Source: Mycolicibacter heraklionensis (GTDB taxonomy: Bacteria > Actinomycetota > Actinomycetes > Mycobacteriales > Mycobacteriaceae). Taken from it: 64,000 bases of DNA. A program made the translations under genes and the position numbers. The notes below the pieces were generated by a model that was not told the DNA's origin, did no database searches, and saw only the letters and a list, made by a program, of their open reading frames with translations. Below, one piece after another: positions 54,910-62,841 of this stretch (position 1 is its first letter; each line of letters begins with the position of its first letter). Location: contig NZ_CP080997.1 in assembly GCF_019645815.1 (NCBI RefSeq), forward strand, positions 1,178,001-1,242,000, read 5' to 3'.

Positions 54910-56033
54910 GGGCGTGGGTCACTCCATTTGTCGGCGATGGCCCGCCACGGGTCGGCGAACCGCTGGCCCGTGCGGTGGTAGGGGGAGCGGGTGCGCAGCA
55001 CGGCGCGGGCCAGTGGAGCGACCGCCCGCAGCAGGTAGCGCTGTGCGCCGGCTCGGGCGGCCGTCTCGGCCAGCATGTCCGGCCAGGAGTGGTGCTGGAA
55101 GCCCAGCGCCTCCTGGGCGCGGCTGGAGTCCATCCAGTCGGTGTTGAACCAGTCCTCGTCGCGGTCGGGGTTGCCCGGAAGTCCGGCGGGCAGGCCGTTG
55201 ACCAGCCCCAGCGCGCCGGCTATCGCCGACGCGACGTCGCCCTGGATCTGGCGGTGCGAGTCGTCGCCACCGATCAGCAGGGTTTCCCCGACGACGGGCG
55301 CGGTGGTGGCTGCGACGAACGCGGATGCGACATCGCGGACGTCGACGGTCTGTAGCCTGCCGTCGGTGGGGAGCAGCTGCTCGAAGTACAGGTTGTCGAG
55401 CTTCATGTAGGAGCCCGGGTCGACGGTCAGCACCCCGCCCAACCGCAGGATGACCCAGTCCAACGGCGAGGCGCGGACCAGTTGTTCGGCCTGCACTTTG
55501 TGGTCGCCGTAGACGTCGGCGGGATGGGTCGGGGTGTCTGCGGTCAGCACGCCTGAGACGGTGTGGGGGTTGCGTGACCCGTACACCGCGATGCTGGAAG
55601 CCTGCACGAATCGCGGCGGTTTAGCGAGGCTCGACGGAGGAGAGCCGAAGCTGGAACCGCCGTATGAACCCGGCGGTTTAGCGAGGCTCGACGGAGGTTC
55701 GGGCTGCGCGGCGGCGGCCGCCAACAGGTGCCCGGTGGCCTCGACGTTGACCCGTCGCGCCAGCTCACGGCGCATGTAGATGAACGGCGGGATCACCGCG
55801 GCCAGGTGGATGATCGCGGCGGGTCGGACAGCGCCGACCAGGGCGTCGACCGCGGCAGGATCGGTCAGATCGGCGTAGCGCACCTGCACCGACGCCGGCA
55901 GGGCGGCGACCGCCTTGCGGTTGGCCGGGGTGTTGAGGTCGGTCGCGACCACGGCACGGCCCTCGGCGGCCAACTGGCGCACCACCGCCGAACCGACCAG
56001 CCCGAATGCGCCGGTAACCAGGACCGTGTCCAT
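54906..56033 (-). CDS. NAD(P)-dependent epimerase/dehydratase with inserted repeat peptide (375 aa)
   Basis: Extended short-chain dehydrogenase: VTGAFGLVGSAVV (TGxxGxxG) at the N-terminus, and ASSIAVYG plus YGDHKVQAEQ supply the Ser and YxxxK. After AAAAAQ, residues about 110-140 (SSLAKPPGSYGG, GSPPSSLAKPP) break the beta-strand that precedes VQASSIAVYG and are encoded by the 55614-55697 repeat, so they are an insertion in a surface loop. Overlaps the AI-2E gene by 4 bases, forming an operon. ATG 56033 has GAGGGG upstream; the longer frame does not. Confidence 0.85.
   Translation of the reverse strand: MDTVLVTGAFGLVGSAVVRQLAAEGRAVVATDLNTPANRKAVAALPASVQVRYADLTDPAAVDALVGAVRPAAIIHLAAVIPPFIYMRRELARRVNVEATGHLLAAAAAQPEPPSSLAKPPGSYGGSSFGSPPSSLAKPPRFVQASSIAVYGSRNPHTVSGVLTADTPTHPADVYGDHKVQAEQLVRASPLDWVILRLGGVLTVDPGSYMKLDNLYFEQLLPTDGRLQTVDVRDVASAFVAATTAPVVGETLLIGGDDSHRQIQGDVASAIAGALGLVNGLPAGLPGNPDRDEDWFNTDWMDSSRAQEALGFQHHSWPDMLAETAARAGAQRYLLRAVAPLARAVLRTRSPYHRTGQRFADPWRAIADKWSDPRP
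55614..55697 (+). repeat. Dispersed intragenic repeat, copies B1-B2 (in epimerase gene)
   Basis: 27 bases starting CGGCGGTTTAGCGAGG are repeated perfectly at 55614-55640 and 55671-55697 (57 bases apart, in frame). 55614-55672 matches copy A at 9249-9191 at 51/59 positions. AACCGCCG (55656-55663) can pair with CGGCGGTT, giving a hairpin between the units. Read on the minus strand it encodes SSLAKPP repeats. Confidence 0.88.
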
Positions 56034-56225
56034 GAGACCCCTCGATTGGAAAGTGTTCTCGCGATTTTGCAATACGTAGCTGGTCAGGGTGGATGAGTTT
56101 ATTCTTTTCCGGTCGGATGAAATTCCGGATCGGCGGCCTAGCGATGAGCGCGACAATCATGTGCCGGACGTGCGGCAGGCACTGCTTGGGGCTGCGCGCG
56201 TCGGCGCTGGTGCGGCGGCGATGAC

Positions 56226-59200
56226 ATGACCGCCTGCGCTTCGTGTGCCACCGAGTTGCCGCTGAACGCCAAGTTCTGTTTCGAATGTGGCGCTCCGGTC
56301 GCGGCGCCACCGCCCGCCGAATACAAGCAAGTCACGGTGCTGTTCGCCGACGTGGTCCATTCGATGGACATCGCCGCTGCGGTGGGCCCGGAGCGGTTGC
56401 GCGAGATCATGACCGAGCTGTTCAACCGGTGCGCGGAGGTGGTGCGGCGGTATGGCGGGCGGGTGGAGAAGTTCATCGGAGATGCCGTGATGGCGGTGTT
56501 CGGTGCGCCGGTGGCGTTGGAGGACCACGCTTTTCGGGCATGTCTGGCGGCGTTGGAGATTCAGCGGGTGAATACCGCGACCGGCGACGGTGGGCTGCAA
56601 CTACGAGTTGGCCTGAACTCGGGCGAGGTTGTTGCGGGTGAGATCGGTTCGGGGCCAGGCAGCTATACCGCGATGGGTGAGCAGGTCGGGCGGGCGCAGC
56701 GGATGGAATCGGTCGCGCCGGCAGGCGGGGTCTTGCTCAGCGATTCGACGGCGCGCTTGGTCGGGGGCTGGGTGGTACTGGCGGACCCGGAGTGGGTCCA
56801 GATCAAGGGTGCGACAGAACCGGTACGGGCGCATCGGTTGTTGGGGGTGTCGCCGGAGCATCGGCATGCCGCTCGACAGGATCCTTCGTTGGTGGGTCGC
56901 GGCTGGGAGATGGGGGCACTGACCGGCATTCTCGAGCAGGCGATCAGCGGTACTGGCTGCGTGATCGGTGTTGTGGGGCCACCGGGAATAGGGAAGAGCC
57001 GCATTGCCCGCGAGATCAGCGGCGTCGCTCAAGGCCGGGGCGTGGAGGTGTTCGCCGCCTACTGCGAGTCGCACGCCGCCGATGTCCCGTTCCACGCGGT
57101 GACCGGGCTGCTTGTCACCGCGCTCGGGATCAGCGGACTCGACGACGCGGCGGCGCGTGCGCGAATCAGGGGGCGCGCGCCGGACGCCGATCCACAGGAT
57201 CTGCTCCTGCTCGACGATCTACTCGGTATTCGGGGCGACAGCGTCGATCTGGCTGTGATCGATCCCGATGCGCGGCGCCGCCGACTGACGCGGCTGGTCA
57301 ACAAGGTTTCCATGGAACGGCAGGAGCCGGTCGTGTACGTCATTGAGGACGTGCATTGGATCGATGAGGTCAGCGAACTGTTGCTGGCCGATTTTCTCGC
57401 GGTGATCCCGCAGACCGCATCACTGGTGGTGATCACCTACCGGCCCGAATACCACGGCGTTCTGGCCCGGACGCCGAACTCGCAGACCATCACCCTGGCA
57501 CCGTTGAATGCGGCCCATTCCCTAACGTTGGCAACCGAATTGCTCGGCTCGCACCCGTCGGTGTCGACGTTGTGCGGGCGGATCGTCGAGCGGGCGGCCG
57601 GAAATCCGTTCTTCGCCGAGGAGATCGTGCGGGACCTGGCCGAGCGCGGGGTGCTCAGCGGTTCCCGCGGTGGCTATGTCTGCGCTGTCGATGATGCCGA
57701 CATCGTCGTGCCGGCGACATTGCAGGCCGCCATCGCCGCCCGTATCGATCGGCTCGAACCGGTCGCCAAACAGACGCTGAATGCCGCTGCGGTGATCGGA
57801 CTGCGTTTCGACGCAGAGCAATTGGCGGTTCTCCACAGCGGTGTGCAGCTGGATGGGTTGATCGCTGCCGAATTCGTGGAGCAGGTGCGGTTCACCCCGC
57901 ACGCGGAGTACGCCTTCCGTCATCCGCTGGTTCGGATCGTCGCCTACGAGTCACAACTCAAGGCGCAGCGTGCCGACCTGCACCGGCGGCTGGCCACCGC
58001 GATCGAACAACGTCACTCCGACGCGGTCGACGAGAACGCGGCGCTGATCGCCGAGCATCTGGAGGCCGCCGGTGACCTGCCCGCGGCGTACGGCTGGCGC
58101 ATGCGGGCCGGGGCCTGGGCACAGCATCGCGACATCAGAGCCGCGCGAGTCAGTTGGGAGCGTGCCCGCGCCATCGCCGACCGATTGCCCGCCGACCACC
58201 CGGGTCGGGAGTCCGAGCGGATCGCCCCGCGCACCATGCTCTGCGCGAGCACCAGCTGGGTCAGCGGCAGCGTCGCCGATGCCGGCTTCGCCGAGCTGCG
58301 CGAACTGTGCACCGCCGTCGACGACAAACTCTCGCTGGCCATTGGCATGGCCGGTCTGATGACGGTGCTGATCTTTCACAGCCGGTACGTCGAGGCATCA
58401 CGTGTCGCCTCGGACTGCAGTCGACAGCTGGAGTTGATCGGCGACCCGACCATGACGGTTGCGCTTGCCATCGCGCCGTGCAACATCAAGGTTCAGGCCG
58501 GCGAGGCCGCCGAAGGTCTGCGCTTGGCGCAGCGCGTCATCGACCTGGCCGACGGAGATCTGGCCAAGGGCAATCTGCTGATCGGCTCACCGCTGGCGAT
58601 CGCGCTCATGTTCCGCGGTTCCTGCCGGTATGGCCTTGGGCTCACCGGCTGGAAAGAAGACCTCGATCAGGCGATGGCGATGGCCCGCCGTGTCGACGCC
58701 AGGACCTATGTCACGGTCGTGCTGGGCAAATATGGCTTCGCCGTCTACGCCCGGGTGGTATTGCCCGACGCGGCGGCCGAGCGCGAGACCGCTCGGGCGC
58801 TGGAGATGGCCGAGCAGTCCGGTGACGACTACGCGGTGGATACCGCACGACTGGCTCGAGGTCTCGTTCTGCTCAACCAGGATGCTTCCCAACGTGAAGC
58901 CGGCTTGGCGCTGCTGACTCAGTACCGCGACGCCTATCTGCGGCACGGCTACGCACAAGGGGCCGTGCGATTCTTTGATGCCGAGCTCGCACGGGAGAAG
59001 GCTCGCATCGGCGAGATCGATGACGCTGTCGAGCTGGCCCGCACCGCCGTCGACTACCTGTACGACACCGGCGACATGATCACCCGCGGTGAGACCACCA
59101 GAGTGTTGGTGGAAGCACTGCTACAGCGCGGCAACAGCACTGACCTCACGGAGGCGCAGGTCGCCATTGACCGATTGGCAGCGGTGCCCACCGACGAGGG

Positions 59201-59360
59201 CTACGCGTTGTTCGACGTCCCGCTCCTCGGGATGCGTGCGTTGCTTGCACGCGCGAACGGTGACCAGGACGGCTACCGCGGACTCGCCGACCAGTACCTC
59301 AAGCGGGCCACCGAGGTTGGCTACGAAGGGCATATCGTGTTGGCCGAGGCCATGAAGTGA
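56226..59360 (+). CDS. Class III nucleotide cyclase fused to AAA ATPase and TPR-like region (1044 aa)
   Basis: Zinc ribbon (CASC ... CFEC, residues 4-21), a class III cyclase domain (about 35-165), a P-loop ATPase GPPGIGKS (251-258), Walker B VIEDVHWID (about 378) and a helical repeat C-terminus (about 600-1044). Catalytic residues seen: metal Asp42 (FADVVHS) and Asp86 (GDAVMAVF), Lys82 (KFIGD), Arg159; Thr148 sits where class IIIb enzymes have Thr. The transition-state Asn (usually VN in VNxAxR) is Gly155 here. Related to the large LuxR-type cyclases of M. tuberculosis. The stop overlaps the next gene by 4 bases. Confidence 0.88.
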   Translation: MTACASCATELPLNAKFCFECGAPVAAPPPAEYKQVTVLFADVVHSMDIAAAVGPERLREIMTELFNRCAEVVRRYGGRVEKFIGDAVMAVFGAPVALEDHAFRACLAALEIQRVNTATGDGGLQLRVGLNSGEVVAGEIGSGPGSYTAMGEQVGRAQRMESVAPAGGVLLSDSTARLVGGWVVLADPEWVQIKGATEPVRAHRLLGVSPEHRHAARQDPSLVGRGWEMGALTGILEQAISGTGCVIGVVGPPGIGKSRIAREISGVAQGRGVEVFAAYCESHAADVPFHAVTGLLVTALGISGLDDAAARARIRGRAPDADPQDLLLLDDLLGIRGDSVDLAVIDPDARRRRLTRLVNKVSMERQEPVVYVIEDVHWIDEVSELLLADFLAVIPQTASLVVITYRPEYHGVLARTPNSQTITLAPLNAAHSLTLATELLGSHPSVSTLCGRIVERAAGNPFFAEEIVRDLAERGVLSGSRGGYVCAVDDADIVVPATLQAAIAARIDRLEPVAKQTLNAAAVIGLRFDAEQLAVLHSGVQLDGLIAAEFVEQVRFTPHAEYAFRHPLVRIVAYESQLKAQRADLHRRLATAIEQRHSDAVDENAALIAEHLEAAGDLPAAYGWRMRAGAWAQHRDIRAARVSWERARAIADRLPADHPGRESERIAPRTMLCASTSWVSGSVADAGFAELRELCTAVDDKLSLAIGMAGLMTVLIFHSRYVEASRVASDCSRQLELIGDPTMTVALAIAPCNIKVQAGEAAEGLRLAQRVIDLADGDLAKGNLLIGSPLAIALMFRGSCRYGLGLTGWKEDLDQAMAMARRVDARTYVTVVLGKYGFAVYARVVLPDAAAERETARALEMAEQSGDDYAVDTARLARGLVLLNQDASQREAGLALLTQYRDAYLRHGYAQGAVRFFDAELAREKARIGEIDDAVELARTAVDYLYDTGDMITRGETTRVLVEALLQRGNSTDLTEAQVAIDRLAAVPTDEGYALFDVPLLGMRALLARANGDQDGYRGLADQYLKRATEVGYEGHIVLAEAMK

Positions 59361-61984
59361 GGGCAGGGATCGTGCGTGTGTCGTGGCCGTTGACAGCCCG
59401 CCCGGCGGAGATGCGGACTGTTGAGGCGGCCATCGCGGCCCCGGATGTCGCCGGAATCGTCATCCACGGTGCTTCCGGTGTGGGGAAGAGCCAGATCGCA
59501 CGTGAGGCATTGTCGGCGGCTCAAGCGCGCGGAGGCGAAACGCGCTGGGCGGTAGGCACATCTGCGGCCCGCGCCATTCCGCTCGGCGCCTTCGCGGCGT
59601 GGACGCCGCCGGGCGTCACCGACACGGTTCAGCTGCTGCGGGGGGTGATCGAGTCGCTGGTCGCGGCCCCGCCCGGCGCCATGGTGGTGGTCGGCGTCGA
59701 TGACGTGTACCTGCTCGACGACCTGTCGGCATTTGTTGTGCAGCAGATCGTGCAGCGGGGCTTGGCCAAGGTGATTCTCACCGTCCGCGACGGCGAACCC
59801 ATTCCCGCCGCGGTGCGCGAGCTTTGGGTGTCCGGCCGGTTCGAACGACTTGACCTGCAGCCGTTGTCGATCGACGAAACCGACACACTGCTGTCGGCAG
59901 CTCTGAACGGGCCGGTGGATCCTCAAGCGGTTCAGCGGCTTTGGAAGCTGACTCACGGGAATGTGTTGTACCTGCGTCACATCGTCGAGCAGGAGTTCGC
60001 CGACGGCCGGATCGAACAACAACGCGGCTACTGGCGGTGGATCGGGGATCCGATCATGCCGCTGGGCCTGGTCGATCTCATCGAATCCCGTTTCGGCGCC
60101 TTGCCCGGGCCGATCAGTGATGTGATCGACACATTGGCGGTCGGGGAGCCGATCGATCTGACTGCCTTGACCCGGATCACCGATCCGGCGGCGGTCGAGG
60201 AAGCCGATACCCGCGGCCTGATCACGGTGGAGTCCCTGGTCGGCGGTGTTCAGGTGCGGGTCGCGCATCCGCTCTACGGTGAAGTGCGGCGCACCCGCGC
60301 GCCGGCCACCCGGCTGCGGCGGTTACGAGGCCTGGTTGCCGCGGAACTCGCCGCGGCCGAGGATCGAGACGATATCCAGGTGGTGGTGCGCCGTGCCACC
60401 TTAAGTCTTGACTCCGACCTCGCGCCCGACGCCGAGTTGCTGGTCAGGGCAGCCCATGGCGCAGTCTGGCTGGCGGACTTGACTCTCGCCGAAAGACTTG
60501 CCGGAGCCGCGATCCGGGCCGGCGGTGGACCGGAGCCGACTTTCGTTCGCGCACACGCACTGTCATGGCTGGGACACGGCGGGGAGGCTGACAGTGTGCT
60601 CGCCGAGATCGCCGGCGGCGACCTGGCCGACAGCGACCGCGCCCGGTTGGCGTTTCTGCGAGCCAGCAACATGCTCTGGGCGCTCGGTGAGCCGGCGCGG
60701 GCGAAGGAGATCATCGACGAGGCGTCGCGCACCGTAGCGCAGCAGGCTCGCAGTTACATCGATGCCTTCCTCACGGTGTACTGGTTTGCCGTGGACCGCC
60801 CGGATGCGGCGAGGCGGGCCGCCGAAGTACTTGACGTGGAGGAGTTGCCGGCCGTTGTCGGCGCTGAGATCGCCTGGGTGCTCTCCGCCATAGCCGCGGA
60901 CGCCGGGTGCACCGCCGAGGCCCTGGCCACGGCTGAGGCCGGGTATGGCATTGTCGCCCGTTCCCTGGACGCGCCACAGATGAGTTTCAACATCGCCGAT
61001 GCACACGTCGGCGCTTTGCTGTTGGCGGGACGAGTGAACGAGGCGGTCGAGGCGGCCGAGCGGGTCAGCCAACAGGCAGCCGAGCTGCCGGGAGCGGCCG
61101 GGTCACTCGGCGCCGCCGTGGCAGGCGTGGCTGCCCTGGGCGCCGGTCGCCTCGACGCCGCTTGCCGACTGCTGGAACAGGCGGCAGCAGGATTGTCCGC
61201 CAGCCATGCCATCGGTTGGGGTTACCGCTATCTCGTGCCGGCCATCACCGCGCTGGCGATGCGTGGTGCAACTGACGAGGCCGTCGCTGCTCTTGCCACG
61301 CTCGACAAGCTGCGGCGTCCGTTCCGACTGCTCGACTGTGACCGGAGCCTGGCCCGGGCGTGGGTGGTCGCCAGTCAGGGCGCAGTCAGCGAGGCGATCG
61401 CGATCGTGAGGTCGGCGGCCGAGACAGCCGCGGCGAGAGGGCAATTCGCAGCGGAAGTGGTCTGTCTGCAGACCGCCGCCCAGTTCGGGGATCGTACCGG
61501 TGCGGTCCGATTGCGCGAACTCGAAGCTGTCGTCGAGGGTCCGCGGGTGGGGCTGGCCGCACGGTTCGCCGCCACGCTGCGTGACGGCGACGCCGCGGAG
61601 ATGGCTGCTGTGTCGCTGGAATTCGAGCGCATCGGGGATCTGGTTGCCGCGGTCGATGCCGCCGCTCGCGCAGCGATCGAGTACCGCCGCCAAGACCTGC
61701 GGGGAACAGCGCTGGTGTGCGCGACCCGCGCCGCCACACTGGCCGATCAGTGCGGTGGTGCCAGTACGCCGGCGCTGCGCCAGGCCGCAGAGCCGTTGCC
61801 GCTGACCGATCGCGAACAAGAGATCGTGATGTTGATCGGCGCGGGACTGTCCAACCGAGCGATCGCCGAGCGACTGAGCGTCTCCGTTCGTACCGTGGAA
61901 AGCCACATCTATCGAGCCATGTTGAAGACGGACACCAAGGGCCGTGACGAACTGGCAGCCCTGCGTCCCCGCCGCCGGAGCTGA
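59357..61984 (+). CDS. AAA-ATPase LuxR-family transcriptional regulator (875 aa)
   Basis: N-terminal P-loop GASGVGKS (38-45), VVVGVDDVYLLDD (Walker B, about 115), a long helical middle and a C-terminal LuxR HTH (LTDREQEIVMLIGAGLSNRAIA and VRTVESHIYRAMLKT, about 812-860). GTG 59357 overlaps the cyclase stop (GTGA), so the two are translationally coupled. GTG at 59378 is a possible alternative start. The pair may form a signalling module: nucleotide or ATP sensing by the cyclase protein and DNA binding by this one. Confidence 0.9.
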   Translation: MRAGIVRVSWPLTARPAEMRTVEAAIAAPDVAGIVIHGASGVGKSQIAREALSAAQARGGETRWAVGTSAARAIPLGAFAAWTPPGVTDTVQLLRGVIESLVAAPPGAMVVVGVDDVYLLDDLSAFVVQQIVQRGLAKVILTVRDGEPIPAAVRELWVSGRFERLDLQPLSIDETDTLLSAALNGPVDPQAVQRLWKLTHGNVLYLRHIVEQEFADGRIEQQRGYWRWIGDPIMPLGLVDLIESRFGALPGPISDVIDTLAVGEPIDLTALTRITDPAAVEEADTRGLITVESLVGGVQVRVAHPLYGEVRRTRAPATRLRRLRGLVAAELAAAEDRDDIQVVVRRATLSLDSDLAPDAELLVRAAHGAVWLADLTLAERLAGAAIRAGGGPEPTFVRAHALSWLGHGGEADSVLAEIAGGDLADSDRARLAFLRASNMLWALGEPARAKEIIDEASRTVAQQARSYIDAFLTVYWFAVDRPDAARRAAEVLDVEELPAVVGAEIAWVLSAIAADAGCTAEALATAEAGYGIVARSLDAPQMSFNIADAHVGALLLAGRVNEAVEAAERVSQQAAELPGAAGSLGAAVAGVAALGAGRLDAACRLLEQAAAGLSASHAIGWGYRYLVPAITALAMRGATDEAVAALATLDKLRRPFRLLDCDRSLARAWVVASQGAVSEAIAIVRSAAETAAARGQFAAEVVCLQTAAQFGDRTGAVRLRELEAVVEGPRVGLAARFAATLRDGDAAEMAAVSLEFERIGDLVAAVDAAARAAIEYRRQDLRGTALVCATRAATLADQCGGASTPALRQAAEPLPLTDREQEIVMLIGAGLSNRAIAERLSVSVRTVESHIYRAMLKTDTKGRDELAALRPRRRS

Positions 61985-61990
61985 ACGGTT

Positions 61991-62018
61991 ACTCAGTGAC
62001 GCCGTCCGAAGACTGAGT
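61991..62018. terminator. Inverted repeat after the LuxR regulator gene
   Basis: ACTCAGT (61991-61997) and ACTGAGT (62012-62018) are complementary with a 14-base loop, starting 7 bases after the stop. No U-run follows, so a factor-independent terminator is only possible. Confidence 0.35.
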
Positions 62019-62104
62019 GAAACTGCAGTGCTGCACTACTGACGTCGTCCCATCTCACGTCACTGACGATTCGTATCGCAGAACGAAATCGGCGGGAGAT
62101 GACG

Positions 62105-62302
62105 ATGATCGCTCCACATGAGTGCGGTCACGATTGGGCCAAGGACGGCACATTGCTGCGCGTCGACTACGAACACGGCATCGGCTGGGTTGCCACGCAT
62201 TACAGCCGGAACATGGAAGTCGTCCAGCTGGTCAGGGGTTCTGCGGAGGAAGTGCACCGGGCAGCGGCACGGTGGGCGCTGATCAAGGAGGAACAATTAT
62301 GA
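62105..62302 (+). CDS. Small protein, unknown (65 aa)
   Basis: ATG 62105 with GGGAG six bases upstream is preferred to ATG 62099, which sits directly on it. The protein (MIAPHECGHDWAKDGTLLRVD) has no signal peptide or known motif. It overlaps the next gene by 3-4 bases (TTATGA), so both are translated together, and follows 120 bases of AT-balanced sequence with repeated CTGACG/CACGTCACTGACG that may be its promoter. Confidence 0.55.
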   Translation: MIAPHECGHDWAKDGTLLRVDYEHGIGWVATHYSRNMEVVQLVRGSAEEVHRAAARWALIKEEQL

Positions 62303-62835
62303 CTCATGCCTCTGGCGCCCTGCTAGGTGCCTTCCTCCTCGTCATCCCCCCGGTGGGCGGGCCCAATGTCGAGTACCGGGCGGTGGCGCTTACGGCCGCT
62401 GAGCATTCCATCGATCTGGTGAGTCCCGTCGATGCGGTGGCGAATAGTCTCGGCGGCGAGAGCGTGTCGCCGTTGGCTGCGGTCATCGAGGACCTGACCT
62501 CCGATGACGGGGCATTGAACTGGGTGCTCAGTGCCGAACCGGCCCTTGCCGATCCCCTCGGTGATTTCGGGGACTTCATCGCGAACCTCCTCACCGATAT
62601 CCTTCTCGGCGGCTTTTTCGTCTTTGGCGGCCTCGTGGTCAGCGTTGGGCAGTTCTTCGAAACCGCATGGGACTGGATCGCGGGTCTCTTTGGTTTCGAT
62701 CCGTATGTCTACTCAGCAGAGGCTTCGGGCACCGGGGACATCACCGCGCTGGTCGAAGATCTGAACCCGGTGCTCGATCCCGGCGTGCCCGGCATCGAGG
62801 ACGTTGGGGCACTTGTGGACAGTCTGATCTCCTGA
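62299..62835 (+). CDS. Exported hydrophobic protein, unknown (178 aa)
   Basis: AGGAGGA immediately upstream of ATG 62299. A hydrophobic N-terminus (GALLGAFLLVIPPVGGP) is followed by a soluble region and one strongly hydrophobic segment in the middle (IANLLTDILLGGFFVFGGLVVSVGQFF), then an acidic C-terminus (DPGVPGIEDVGALVDSLIS). The WDWIAGLFGFDPY part resembles membrane-proximal amphipathic helices. No family recognised. Confidence 0.6.
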   Translation: MTHASGALLGAFLLVIPPVGGPNVEYRAVALTAAEHSIDLVSPVDAVANSLGGESVSPLAAVIEDLTSDDGALNWVLSAEPALADPLGDFGDFIANLLTDILLGGFFVFGGLVVSVGQFFETAWDWIAGLFGFDPYVYSAEASGTGDITALVEDLNPVLDPGVPGIEDVGALVDSLIS

Positions 62836-62841
62836 CCCGGG

